Shown: one piece after another, positions 37,554 through 46,841 of the stretch | How the letters are laid out: each line of letters opens with the position of its first letter | How positions within the stretch are numbered: the stretch's first letter is position 1 | Origin: Hydractinia symbiolongicarpus | Lineage: Eukaryota; Cnidaria; Hydrozoa; Anthoathecata; Hydractiniidae | NCBI RefSeq assembly: GCF_029227915.1 | Contig: NC_079880.1 | Coordinates: 32,851,501-32,915,500 of the forward strand | Direction: 5' to 3' | Length of the DNA stretch: 64,000 bases | The notes under the pieces: generated by a model | Seen by the model: the letters and a program-made list of their open reading frames with translations, nothing else | What the model was told of the DNA's origin: nothing | Databases searched by the model: none | Translations under genes and position numbers: made by a program

Positions 37554-40479
37554 GATGGAGGGGGACTTATTGAATACGTCAAAAAAGGGCTGATTTGTAA
37601 GCAATTATCGAACCTTGAGCCAAAGAAAAATGAAGTTATTTGTTCTGAGATTACAGTGAGAAATAAAAAATGGGCCATTTTAGTGTATATAGACCACCAG
37701 AATCTTCTAACTTAAGTAACTTTTTCATTGAGATAGAACGCTCACTTGATTTGGCTTTCAAAACTTATGATAATGTTGTAGTCATGGGCGATATAAATAT
37801 TGATTGTGATGACTCAAGTTCGACAGGTTTTGACAGTTTTGAAACTTTTTGCGAAACCTACAATTTAAAAAATTTAATAAAGCAAAAAACATGTTTCACA
37901 AATACTCGTGCATCACGAATAGATGTGTTTTTAACAAATAAACATGCATGTTTCCATAATTCTAAATCTTTTGAAACTGGACTTAGTGACCATCACCATA
38001 TGATTTCTACTTTTATGAAGACTTTTTTAGTACGTTTAAAATCGAAAGAGATATCGTATAGGTGTTTTAAAAAATTTGATGAGCAAGTTTTTCTTGAAGA
38101 AGTGAGGAGCACAGATTTTTGTTGTGATAACATAGATCCAAATGAAAGTTATGAGAACCTTGTACTGAAATTTCGAAATATAATTAATAAACATGCACCT
38201 ATAAAAATTAAATTAGTTCGGGGTAACGAAGCCCCGTTTATGAATAAAAAATTACGAAAAGCAATTTACACAAGATCTCGTCTTAAAAACAATTTTAACA
38301 AAAATCGAACAGATGAAAATAGGGCAAAATATAAAAAACAAAGAAATAAGTGTGTTAGTATGAGACGACAGGCGATTAAAGAGCATTTTAATAGTGTTAT
38401 GGAGGGTGGCATTATTCAGAATAAGAAATTTTGGAGCACTGTCAAACCTTTCCTTACTAACAAATCAGGTAAGAGCTCTAATGAAATTATGATTGTTCAC
38501 GATGATATTATAGTAACGGATGAAAATGAATTAGCTGAAATTTTCAATGAAGAGTACATACATATAGTTGAAAAATATAATGGAGTTAAACCAGTGTCGC
38601 TACGAAATTATCAATCTGAAAATAGAAATGAAGTCTCAAAGATTCTGGAAACATATAAAAATCACCCTAGTATTCTTGAAATTAAAAATTCACTAGTTGA
38701 TCAAAATAATGAAATGTTGTTTAACTTTAAGGAAGTCTCGGAAAATGAAGTCTCTAAACTTTTCGGGGATCTAAAAGTAGGTGTGGCATCTGGAGAGGAC
38801 AAGATAACGGCTAAAATGGTGAAGTTAGCAAAACCTTATTTGATAAAACCCTTAACAAATGTCATTAACAACAGTATTTGTCTTTCTGTTTTTCCGAGGA
38901 GAGCCAAACGCGCTCCCGTATCCCCTACTGATAAAGGTGGGAAAGATAAATTATGTATGAACAACTATAGACCAGTCAGCATTTTAAATATATTTTCAAA
39001 ATTTTATGAGAGAATAATTAAATCTCAAATTGTTGATTATATTGATAAAAAACTTTCAGAATTTTTATCAGCCTATGGGGAATCATATGGCACACAACAT
39101 GTACTTATAAGATTATTGGAAGAATGGAAACAAAAATTAGATAAACATTACGTAGTTGGTGCAGTTTTAATGGATCTCTCTAAAGCTTTTGATTGCGTGC
39201 CTCACGATTTACTTATTGCTAAATTAAATGCCTATGGCTTTAGCCAGGATGCCCTACTTCTAATTTTATCGTACCTTTCTGACAGAGAGCAATCTACCCG
39301 CATAAATAATCAGCATAGTCTTTTCCAATTAATTCTGTCTGGAGTACCCCAAGGATCAATTTTAGGACCTATTTTATTTAACATTTTTGTTAATGACTTT
39401 ATTTATTTTATTAAAAAAGCCAGTGTACATAATTATGCTGATGACATTTCCCTTTCTGCTTTCTCAAACTTTTAGAATGTGAATCTAATATAGCACTAGT
39501 GTGGTTGAAAAATAACAAAATGATGGCGAATCCAAAAAAATTTCAATCAATCATTGTCACCAGAGATAAATGTAACAATTGTGATTTAGTGGTAAAAATT
39601 GGTGACAAGTTAATTAAAACAGAAAGCGAAGTTAAATTATTAGGAGTGACCATTGATAATGGCTTGAATTTCGACTCTCACATTTCTAAACTTATCAAAA
39701 AATCATCAGCACAATTGAATGCACTGTTTAGACTTAGCACGTTTTTATCTCACAAAGCCAAATTAGCGCTGGTACAAAGTTTTATATACTCTAACTTTAA
39801 TTATTGCCCTTTAGTATGGAATTTCTCTTTATATAAATCTTTGTTGAGAATTGAACAAATTCAGAAGAGAGCTTTGCGTTTCTTATTAAATGATAATGAT
39901 AGTACTTACGACGAACTCCTTTTGAAAGCAGGAAAATACCAAATGAGCGTCTATAGACTTAAAACATTATGTACAGAAATATATAAGACTTTGCACGAAC
40001 TCAATCCGACATACATTAAAGATATCTTTAAATTTCATGGGAGTGGTAGACCAGTGAGATCACAAAATGTTAATAATTTAACAGTCCCAAATATAGATAC
40101 CGTTAGTTTTGGAACAAAAAGTCTCTCTTCCCTGGGGCCAAAAATATGGAATAAATTACCCAATCACTTGAAATCCTCAGAGTCTCTTAGTACTTTTAAA
40201 AATGCGATCAAAAGTTGGAATGGAAGTAAATGTTTTTGTGAGGTATGTGAATTGTCCCAAACACGCTTTTAGTTAAATTTTACTCTTTTTTGTATATATA
40301 AAAATTTAAAAATATTTTCTCTCATTCAATTAATATTATTTAATATTATTTCTATTTGCACTTTAATTTTAGTCGGTTTTGATTAGCACTACTTTTTAGA
40401 GATATGCATATAATTTTTCTTTTCACGAAACTTGTATATAATGTACCGACTATAAATAAATTTACGAACAAACAAACAA
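37554..40479 (+). mobile_element. 5'-truncated L2/CR1-like LINE inside the gypsy element
   Basis: GCGT occurs at 37550-37553 and 40480-40483 as a probable short target duplication. The 3' end is a short ACAAACAAACAA-type tail. The element starts within the endonuclease domain, so it is 5'-truncated as usual for LINEs. Its frame runs opposite to the gypsy genes. Confidence 0.75.
37638..40272 (+). pseudogene. LINE ORF2: endonuclease remnant and reverse transcriptase, frameshifted
   Basis: It starts within the APE-type endonuclease (VVVMGDINIDC, ETGLSDHHHMIS) and shifts frame near 37690. The reverse transcriptase follows: NNYRPVSILNIFSKFYERI, VLMDLSKAFDCVPHDLLIAKL, SGVPQGSILGPILFNIFVND, and NYADDISL as the catalytic YADD. 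A stop at 39473-39475 and a frame change lead into the C-terminal part (NGLNFDSHISKLIKKSSAQL, FNYCPLVWNF), ending at 40272. The order and motifs fit L2/CR1-type elements. At least two frame changes mean it is dead. Confidence 0.7.
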
Positions 40480-42850
40480 GCGTATTGCGATGCTGTAGTA
40501 CTGCTCGTTGGAGGGCATCAGTATCAAGTTCACCATTGGGCCCAGTGTTGTCTGTAATCATGCGTTTGACTGTCTTCACACCGACTTCTGCACGGCAATT
40601 ACTATGCGGGAATGCCACGAAAGACAGACGATGGCTCACTCCCCAATTATTCAGGAAGGATTTGGTGGATGCAGCAGTAAATTCTGGGCCCCCATCCGAA
40701 GACAATTCGTCTGGGATACCATAGGTGACGAACGTGCGTCGAAGGATGATAATAAGGCTTTGCGCTCCGCCGGAAGATTCTTCCACGATAGGCCAATTGG
40801 AATACCTATCGACGCAGACGAGATAGTAGTGGCCCTTATAGTGGAAAAAGTCAGCGCAGATGTACTGAAACTGGTATTCCGGGTAATTAAGCGGTGAAGG
40901 TGGTGCGTCAGATTGAGAAGGTGCCATGCGGTTGCAGTGGCTGCAATTGCTCCTCTGCTGAATGATGGCTGTGATCATACCGGGCCAGAAGACCGAAGAC
41001 ACTGCTCTACCTGTCATGGACGTGACTCTGTGATGAGCGGCATGGAGCGCAGCAAGGATGTCTTTGCGAAGCTGTGGTGGTATAATTATCCTGTCCCTAT
41101 ATACTGAAACACCATCAACTGTCGATAGGTTCTCTCTGAACTGGTGGTATGGTTGGAGGTCCAGAGGGAGATCTTGACGATTAGGTGGCATGCCTGATTC
41201 AATTATCTCCAACAGATTTTTCATATTTGTGTCGCTGGCAGTCGCCAGGCGGACTCTGTCCCATGATACTGACTGCAGAGAGTGAGAGTTTATAGTGGAT
41301 ATAGCAGTGAATCGCATACCCTCTTCTACAGCAGCATCGGTGTCGATAGTGCGTACCGTAGGATGGGCCTCGTCGTATATCATGCGATGCAGAGGTGGTG
41401 TTACGAAGGGGATCAATGCCGATATCGACTGATCATCGTCGATGTGAGCAACGTCATCCGGTAGGTGCGTCTTATCTGGAGTTTGACTACCGGTGGGATA
41501 GCGGGAGACTGTGTCTGGAGCACGATTCTTAATGCCAGGGATGTGGTGCATAGTGAAACGATATCGCAACGTTCTCTCCTTGAGGTTTCTGAGCCGGTTG
41601 TTGGGAATATCTTCTAGTGATCGGTTGTTGAACAGTCCAAGAAGTGGTTTATGATCGACGACGATGGTCAGGTTTTCACATCCCAGTACGAAGTGCTGAG
41701 CTTTATCCAGTGCGTCGGCTACGGCTAATGCTTCGCCTTTTACAGGCGCGTAGCGTGACTCAGCGGGATGAGTGAATCTGCTGCCAACTAAAACAGTTTT
41801 CCAGCCCTCAGTACAACAAAATGGTATGGTGCCTGGACAGCTGCAGTGTTTCTGGAAGAGCCAAAATCCTAAGCCGGTTCTAGACCAATCGGTTGCAAGG
41901 CAAGTTGGCATAGACTTGTCGAAGATCTTGACTCCATGCTCAATTTCCTTGATTATTTTGAGTTGCGACTCTTCGAATAGGCGTTGCAGATGAGCATCCC
42001 AGTAGAAGGTTGATTTCGATTTCAAGAGCTCACGGAAGGGTATCATCTTATCGGTCATGCTGAAGGCGTAAGTCACCTGATTAACGAGTCCGAACCAAGA
42101 CCTTATATCGGTAATGTGTTTAGGTCTTGGAAAATCCGCGATGGCTCCAATGATCCTCTGGCACGGTTTCACATCGTCAGTTGTTATCTCGAAGCCCGAA
42201 AATTCGACAGTGTCCGCTCCGAACACGAACTTCGTAGGGTTCTGTATAATACCGTTCCTCCGGCAAGTATCCAGCCACTGACATGTTTGGAAGAAACTCT
42301 GCTCCAATGTATCTGCTAATAAAAGCGCATCGTCGATGATCTTGATCTTGTTGGGAAAGTCATAAACGATCTCGTCAAATCTTCGAGAATAACCATCCCC
42401 GGAAGATATGTAACCCTGGGGGGTGGTACAGTATCGGTAGCGACCCCAGGGCGTGATGAACGCGGTGTAGTGCCGGTCTTCGTGACGCAATGGGACACTG
42501 TGGTAGCCGTTCCATGCATCAGACACCGTCTTCTTAGTGTTATGTGGCACGGATCGTACCTGATGGAATGGCGATTGGGTATGGTGGGTCTCTCTTGTTG
42601 CATGCGCATTGAGGGGCTGGAAATCCACAGTTCGTCTGGGTTTTCCGTTCTTCTTAGCACACACGACCATGCGGTGACACCAGGTAACTGGCTCTCCTAC
42701 AGGAACGGGTTTTATCACACCGAGCTGGACATCCCGATCCAAGTCAGCTTTGACCTCTCTCTGCCAGTGGATGGGGACCGGGATGGGTGTGTGAAAGGCC
42801 ACAGGGTCAGCATCGCTGTCAATCATTAGCTTTAAAGGTGGTCCTACCAT
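40480..42850 (-). pseudogene. gypsy reverse transcriptase, RNase H and integrase core
   Basis: Starting at 42850 the product shows RT motifs (RRTVDFQPLNAHATRETHHT, AWNGYHSVPL, TPWGRYRYCTTPQGY) with IIDD at the catalytic YxDD position. RNase H follows (CLATDWSRTGLGFWLF, KGEALAVADAL, TIVVDHKPLLGL). The integrase has the HHCC zinc site (HAAHHRVTSM ... CSHCNRMAPSQ), then the catalytic core with D in YICADFFHYKG and D in ELSSDGGPEFTA. Coding is lost where the LINE enters at 40479. A single in-frame TAG (42863-42865) separates it from the protease part: either decay or a read-through site. Confidence 0.75.
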
Positions 42851-42862
42851 CAGCGGTAGGGG

Positions 42863-43975
42863 CTAATGCTCACATGTGTTAAAGGTGCTCGCACCATAGT
42901 AGTCGAGAAGGAAGTTCTGTAGCTTAACCCGGTTATCCTTGGTCGCAGGATGTGGTAACTCAGTAGGGAGTGGTGGCGGCAGCGTGCGCATCGGACAGGC
43001 GCAATTCGTTGTTGAGCTGTCTGCCGAGGCATCTCCTCCAGCAACTGCATTGGCCGTTGTTTCAACAACCGTTGGGAAGTTGTTGGTGATCATCCCAAGG
43101 TCGATGCAGGCGCCTTCACTAAGAAAAACCTTGTCTGAATCATTCGTTATGTATGTGAACTGGCGAGTTTCTGTGGTCCCACAGTGACGGTTCACTCCAG
43201 AAATCCGTATGATGACAGCACCGAGGATATTGGTTGGTTGATCGTTGGCCGTATGCATCCTCATCTTGACGGGGATAAGGTCGTGCACAGTTAACCCTAA
43301 GCGCTGTATGCATTGAAAGCCGGCTAGGAAACTCTGGCAACCAGTATCTGCCATGGCTCGTAAAGTAATTGCCTTTGGGTTGAATTTGATGATAGGTTGG
43401 AAACCCAGTTGCTGGTAGTCCTCGTCCACGATTCGAACGGACAGGTTCAGGAATGGTTGTGGTTTCGAGGGCTGTTCCACCCAATGGTTGGTCAATGGGT
43501 TGTAGCGATACTTACCAGCCGTCGATTGGCCCAGTGGCTTTCCGATTGGCGTTTCTATAGAGCATAAGGCATCGAAGACTGCCCCTTCGATGTCATGAAC
43601 ACGTGCAGCCTGGGACTTCGGTTTGAACTTGGTTTTGTCTTTACTCCTGCACACGCGTTCAAAGTGATGTGCATGCTGACAGTGTCCGCAAATATGATTG
43701 TAGGCAGGACAACTCGTTTTACGTACAGCCGCGTTGGATTTATCACCATGAACTTTCATTCCACAGTAGGAGCATGTAGAATTTTCGTGGCCAGTGTTCG
43801 TGCTCTGGGAGAGAAGGGCATCCCTCTTGGTTTTGCTGTAGCTACTCTTTATCGCTCCGGCGGCCTGATGGTCAAGGAGACGTGTCGCCGACCTCTTACC
43901 AGCCTCCTTCGCTTCCACGAAGCGAAGTACTTCTTCTAATGTCATGTCCTGCTTCGTGTGGCCCAGTAAGTCCAA
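42863..43975 (-). CDS. gypsy nucleocapsid and protease
   Basis: The N-terminal end of this frame continues the capsid C-terminus (HTKQDMTLEEVLRFVEAKEAGK). Next come cysteine/histidine knuckles (CSYCGMKVHG, CPAYNHICGHC), then the aspartic protease with the active-site motif MADTGCQSFLAG and a partner segment ILGAVIIRISG. It overlaps the gag frame by 34 bp in a different frame, a position where LTR elements often use programmed frameshifting. A simple indel is equally possible. It ends in TAG directly before the RT in the same frame. Confidence 0.65.
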   Translation of the reverse strand: MDLLGHTKQDMTLEEVLRFVEAKEAGKRSATRLLDHQAAGAIKSSYSKTKRDALLSQSTNTGHENSTCSYCGMKVHGDKSNAAVRKTSCPAYNHICGHCQHAHHFERVCRSKDKTKFKPKSQAARVHDIEGAVFDALCSIETPIGKPLGQSTAGKYRYNPLTNHWVEQPSKPQPFLNLSVRIVDEDYQQLGFQPIIKFNPKAITLRAMADTGCQSFLAGFQCIQRLGLTVHDLIPVKMRMHTANDQPTNILGAVIIRISGVNRHCGTTETRQFTYITNDSDKVFLSEGACIDLGMITNNFPTVVETTANAVAGGDASADSSTTNCACPMRTLPPPLPTELPHPATKDNRVKLQNFLLDYYGASTFNTCEH

Positions 43976-44565
43976 CTGAATGTCGGTATCGGAAATACCT
44001 CTGCAGAGACATCATCATGGCATGCAGGGCACTCGGTGACATATTTGCATACACCTGCTTGTCCCCTAAGGCGTGCACCGAAGGAGCGAATCGACTCGTC
44101 CCGGTCCTGGTGCATGTTATTCAAGGAAACCCTAGCGACCATGACGTTCTCTTCCCTGACGGCAAGGGATCTCATAGCTTCGAGGACGTTTTCTTCTGTC
44201 TTGTCAGTCAACGAACCGACAGTGGATCTGGTAAGATCCTTGCAAAGTACCTCGTCACAGCATTCCAAGAGTTGCAAGATCCTGTCTTTACCTGTAACTT
44301 TCGTAGCAGTTGTGCATTCGCCCCAACGAGAAAAGAAGTACTTCCAATCTTCTGAGGTACCAACAGATGAGATTGTCGGGCGTTTCACTCTTTTGACTCT
44401 CACGGCCGCCCCAGCTACGTGTGGAGTAGGTGCAGCATGAGTGGTGGCGTGGGTGTTGAGTAGTGCGGCAACAATAACGGCATCTAAGTCTGGTGTTGTA
44501 TATGTGCATCCCGGGATCGGGAAATCAACAGACGGCATAGTCGGCTCTGTGTTGTGGTTGTACAA
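43942..44565 (-). CDS. gypsy Gag (capsid part)
   Basis: Begins MYNHNTEPTMPSVDFPIP, about 115 bp after the 5' LTR. The alanine/threonine-rich N-terminus is followed by a retrotransposon-gag-like helical region (EDWKYFFSRWGECTTATKV, LQLLECCDEVLCKDL, SIRSFGARLRGQAGVCKYV). The frame leaves the gag sequence near 43990, where the reading continues in the next frame. Structural role: packages element RNA in particles. Confidence 0.6.
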   Translation of the reverse strand: MYNHNTEPTMPSVDFPIPGCTYTTPDLDAVIVAALLNTHATTHAAPTPHVAGAAVRVKRVKRPTISSVGTSEDWKYFFSRWGECTTATKVTGKDRILQLLECCDEVLCKDLTRSTVGSLTDKTEENVLEAMRSLAVREENVMVARVSLNNMHQDRDESIRSFGARLRGQAGVCKYVTECPACHDDVSAEVFPIPTFSWTYWATRSRT

Positions 44566-44669
44566 AAATAGTGTAAATAAATCTATCCAATGTCAATTGG
44601 CAGCAATAATATCCATTATAAGATTTATGCAATAATGTTTAAATCCAATCAGCATTAACAGTCAATAAA

Positions 44670-44680
44670 AGATTCTAACA
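44670..44680 (-). promoter_or_regulatory. putative self-priming primer-binding site of the gypsy element
   Basis: Directly next to the LTR, the minus strand reads TGTTAGAATCT. The exact 11-nt complement AGATTCTAACA lies inside the LTR (44744-44734, minus strand). In Tf1 of fission yeast the first 11 nt of the mRNA anneal to a primer site at just this place. The match predicts that the transcript starts at 44744. Confidence 0.5.
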
Positions 44681-44847
44681 TAGATAGGCATGGAGACCAT
44701 TTGCTTCACAATATGTTTATAATATGTTTGCAATGTTAGAATCTAAAGATATATATATATACAATGATAAGTAGGATGAACCAAACGTATAAAACATAAT
44801 AATGGAAACAGTACATAATAGTGTAAACAGTACATAATAGTTCTCTA
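44681..44847 (-). repeat. 5' LTR of the gypsy element
   Basis: 167 bp, TAGA...TCTA tips, followed by the target duplication GAAAC at 44848-44852. Predicted U3 is about 44847-44745 and R-U5 is 44744-44681, if the self-priming model holds. Nearly identical to the 3' LTR apart from a TA dinucleotide shift at the tip and single changes, so insertion was recent. Confidence 0.8.
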
Positions 44848-44918
44848 GAAACCATTCTCAAGTGTTTCGCGCCACCGTTCGCCACCTTTTGACTTTTGCG
44901 CAAGTTCGATTGTAAACA
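44848..44918 (-). CDS. displaced first codons of the Harbinger transposase
   Basis: The minus-strand ATG at 44918 starts MFTIELAQKSKGGERWRETL and runs to the GAAAC target duplication. Beyond the gypsy element the frame continues in phase into the transposase body at 36638. This shows the native N-terminus and confirms the insertion point. A TTGCGCAAG motif, as in the terminal repeat, overlaps this region (44890). Confidence 0.6.
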
Positions 44919-44998
44919 TCAAAACGACCGACGATCGGGACCGATTTCCGCGTCCCAGAGGCTCGTACGTTCGTAAAATAGGGGTTTGCGCAAGTTCC

Positions 44999-45236
44999 TT
45001 ATTTCTAAGATTCTCAACCGACCGTCCAATCACATCAATTTTACTCGACCGACCACTGGCATGCAGCACGCATTCATCTCCAGCGAAGGAATCGATTGGG
45101 GAGAAAGAAGTTTCCTCTTTGAGAAGAATTTAGTGCTACCTGAAGCACCCATTAAATTCTGAAGCACCCATTAATTTTATTTGATATACTTGAAAATACT
45201 CTGACCGTACTTGTTGAATAATATAATCATTGGCTA
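44999..45236. other. junction between Harbinger and Helentron
   Basis: TTA after the Harbinger end, then AT-rich sequence with a short tandem repeat of GAAGCACCCATTAA (about 45140-45175). The Helentron 5' end should lie here, but I could not define it. Confidence 0.4.
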
Positions 45237-46841
45237 GTGTTATTTCTTGTGCTGTATTTGCTGCGCACTTTGTCTTGTGTTGCTATTGTTGCACACTTCC
45301 CTTCTGTCTGTTACCAACGCAATCAACGTTTATATATACTATTAGCTATATTTCACTTGTTTGGTGTTAAGTTCGTAAATACAGTGGTTACTTGGTTAAT
45401 CATACAATCATTGATATCTGCGAACATGACAACTGCACAGGCCTATCACCGGGTATGTATGGGTATTTTCTATTGTAAACATAGAAACGAGAACAAGCAT
45501 GACAACTGTAATAGGAATTTGTTATTTGAAATTTACTTGAGAATTTTTGATCATTCATTGTATTTTTATTTGAAATATTTTTTGTTTTGTTTCCTGATAG
45601 TAGATTGTTACTGCAATTTGTTGATATGTGCATCAAAATTGCTATTGCTTTGCTGTGGAGATGTGGAAACTAATCCAGGACCTACTTTTTTCATCAAGTC
45701 TGTTATTGGTTCATTTAATCAAGGTGATCCCAGGTTTGGTGAAACTGCTGGTGTACAGTGTATATGCAATTCCCTATCAGCTATTTGTTGGTGAACCATA
45801 AAAAAAATTTCAATTTGGAAGGGATTTGACTTGGACAGCATTTTAGAATATGGAAATACTAATTTCAAAAAGTTAGAGTTGAATCGGCCAATAGAGTTCC
45901 AAGAGTTACCTTCAGTATTAGAGATTGCAGGTTTCAATGTTGATATCACCTACCTTGCCAGATTTTCAGTGTTGTTAAGTGATGATTATTATTTTGAAGC
46001 TCATAAAATAATGCCTCTATGCACAATCGGTAATGGATTAATTTTCAATACATGTGGTTATAGCTCAGCGATTATATGGGATAAAAATTTCATTTATCTA
46101 TTTGATCCTCATAGTAGAGATCAAGAAGGCCAATGCTGCCAAAACGGTTTTTCAGTTCTTTTGAAGTTTAAAAGTTTTTGTCAGGTACATAAGTATATAA
46201 GTGACTTTTATAGAGATAATTCCAATGATTTCAGAAATATCCAATGTGATATCCAGTATGTGCAAATCTTGATTAACGGAAATGTGGTGAAAGAGGTAAA
46301 GATTTTTCTCGAAGGGTTTCGTGGAAATTTACGAAAGCGTAAATGTATTGAGCTCTCTGAAAGTGCTTCTGATAGAACATCCCCAAGTTATGCATCTATG
46401 TTGAAGAAAAAGCGAGTTAAATATCAAAATAAAATAGGCACCCAAGAGCATGATGCCATGTTGAAACAGCAACGAGATAAATATCAAAGCGAAATGGGCA
46501 CCCAAGAGCACAAAGCCAAATTGAAACAGAAGCGAGATTCACAACGACATAAATATCAAAGCAAAATAGGTAGCCCTGAACATCTGAAAAAGTTAAAGCG
46601 AAATTGTGATTTCCATCAAATACAAAAATCTCAGGAAATGAGCACGTTGAAAAGAATTGAAAATTTTAAAAAGGCTATAAAAGAAGGACCAGTATTTATA
46701 TGTATTGTATGCAATCCCTGTCTTTATAGAAAATCTGTAGTTGTCTTTTATAATGATAATTACAAAATTGACACAACTGACCTTGTATGTTATGTTTCAA
46801 GCAGTGATGGGAGTGCTTATATTTGTTTGACTTGCCATTAG
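45237..46841 (+). pseudogene. Helentron N-terminal part: hydrophobic leader, 2A-like motif, cysteine protease
   Basis: One frame with TGA at 45792-45794 and TAG at 46839-46841. The first 140 codons are hydrophobic, ending LLLLCC before the 2A-like motif GDVETNPGP (45657-45683). Then SFNQGDPRFGETAGVQC, with a probable catalytic cysteine, begins a protease like the herpesvirus tegument C76 deubiquitinases. It continues after the stop with IWDKNFIYLFDPHSRD, which carries the D-x-H pair. A charged repeat follows (KYQNKIGTQEHDAMLKQ, KYQSEMGTQEHKAKLKQ). A Cys-rich segment (CIVCNPCLY, CLTCH) leads into the Rep part in the same frame. Such proteases are known from Helentrons. The exact target is unknown. 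Confidence 0.6.
45657..45683 (+). other. 2A-like ribosome-skipping motif
   Basis: GDVETNPGP matches the DxExNPGP consensus, preceded by a leucine/cysteine-rich stretch as in 2A-like sequences of non-LTR elements. It would release the hydrophobic leader from the protease-Rep-helicase chain during translation. Confidence 0.7.

Larger units (their letters stand above)
36644..44847 (-). mobile_element. Ty3/gypsy LTR retrotransposon, split by a LINE
   Basis: Two 167-bp LTRs, a GAAAC target duplication, a polypurine tract and an internal gag-protease-RT-RNase H-integrase order on the minus strand. The self-complementary start of the leader suggests Tf1/sushi-like priming. The LINE at 37554-40479 interrupts the integrase. 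It inserted into the N-terminal codons of the Harbinger transposase. Confidence 0.85.

Noticed and set aside
36892-37593. Plus-strand reading frames over the gypsy integrase tail
   Set aside because: They are shadows of the minus-strand proline/serine-rich integrase C-terminus.
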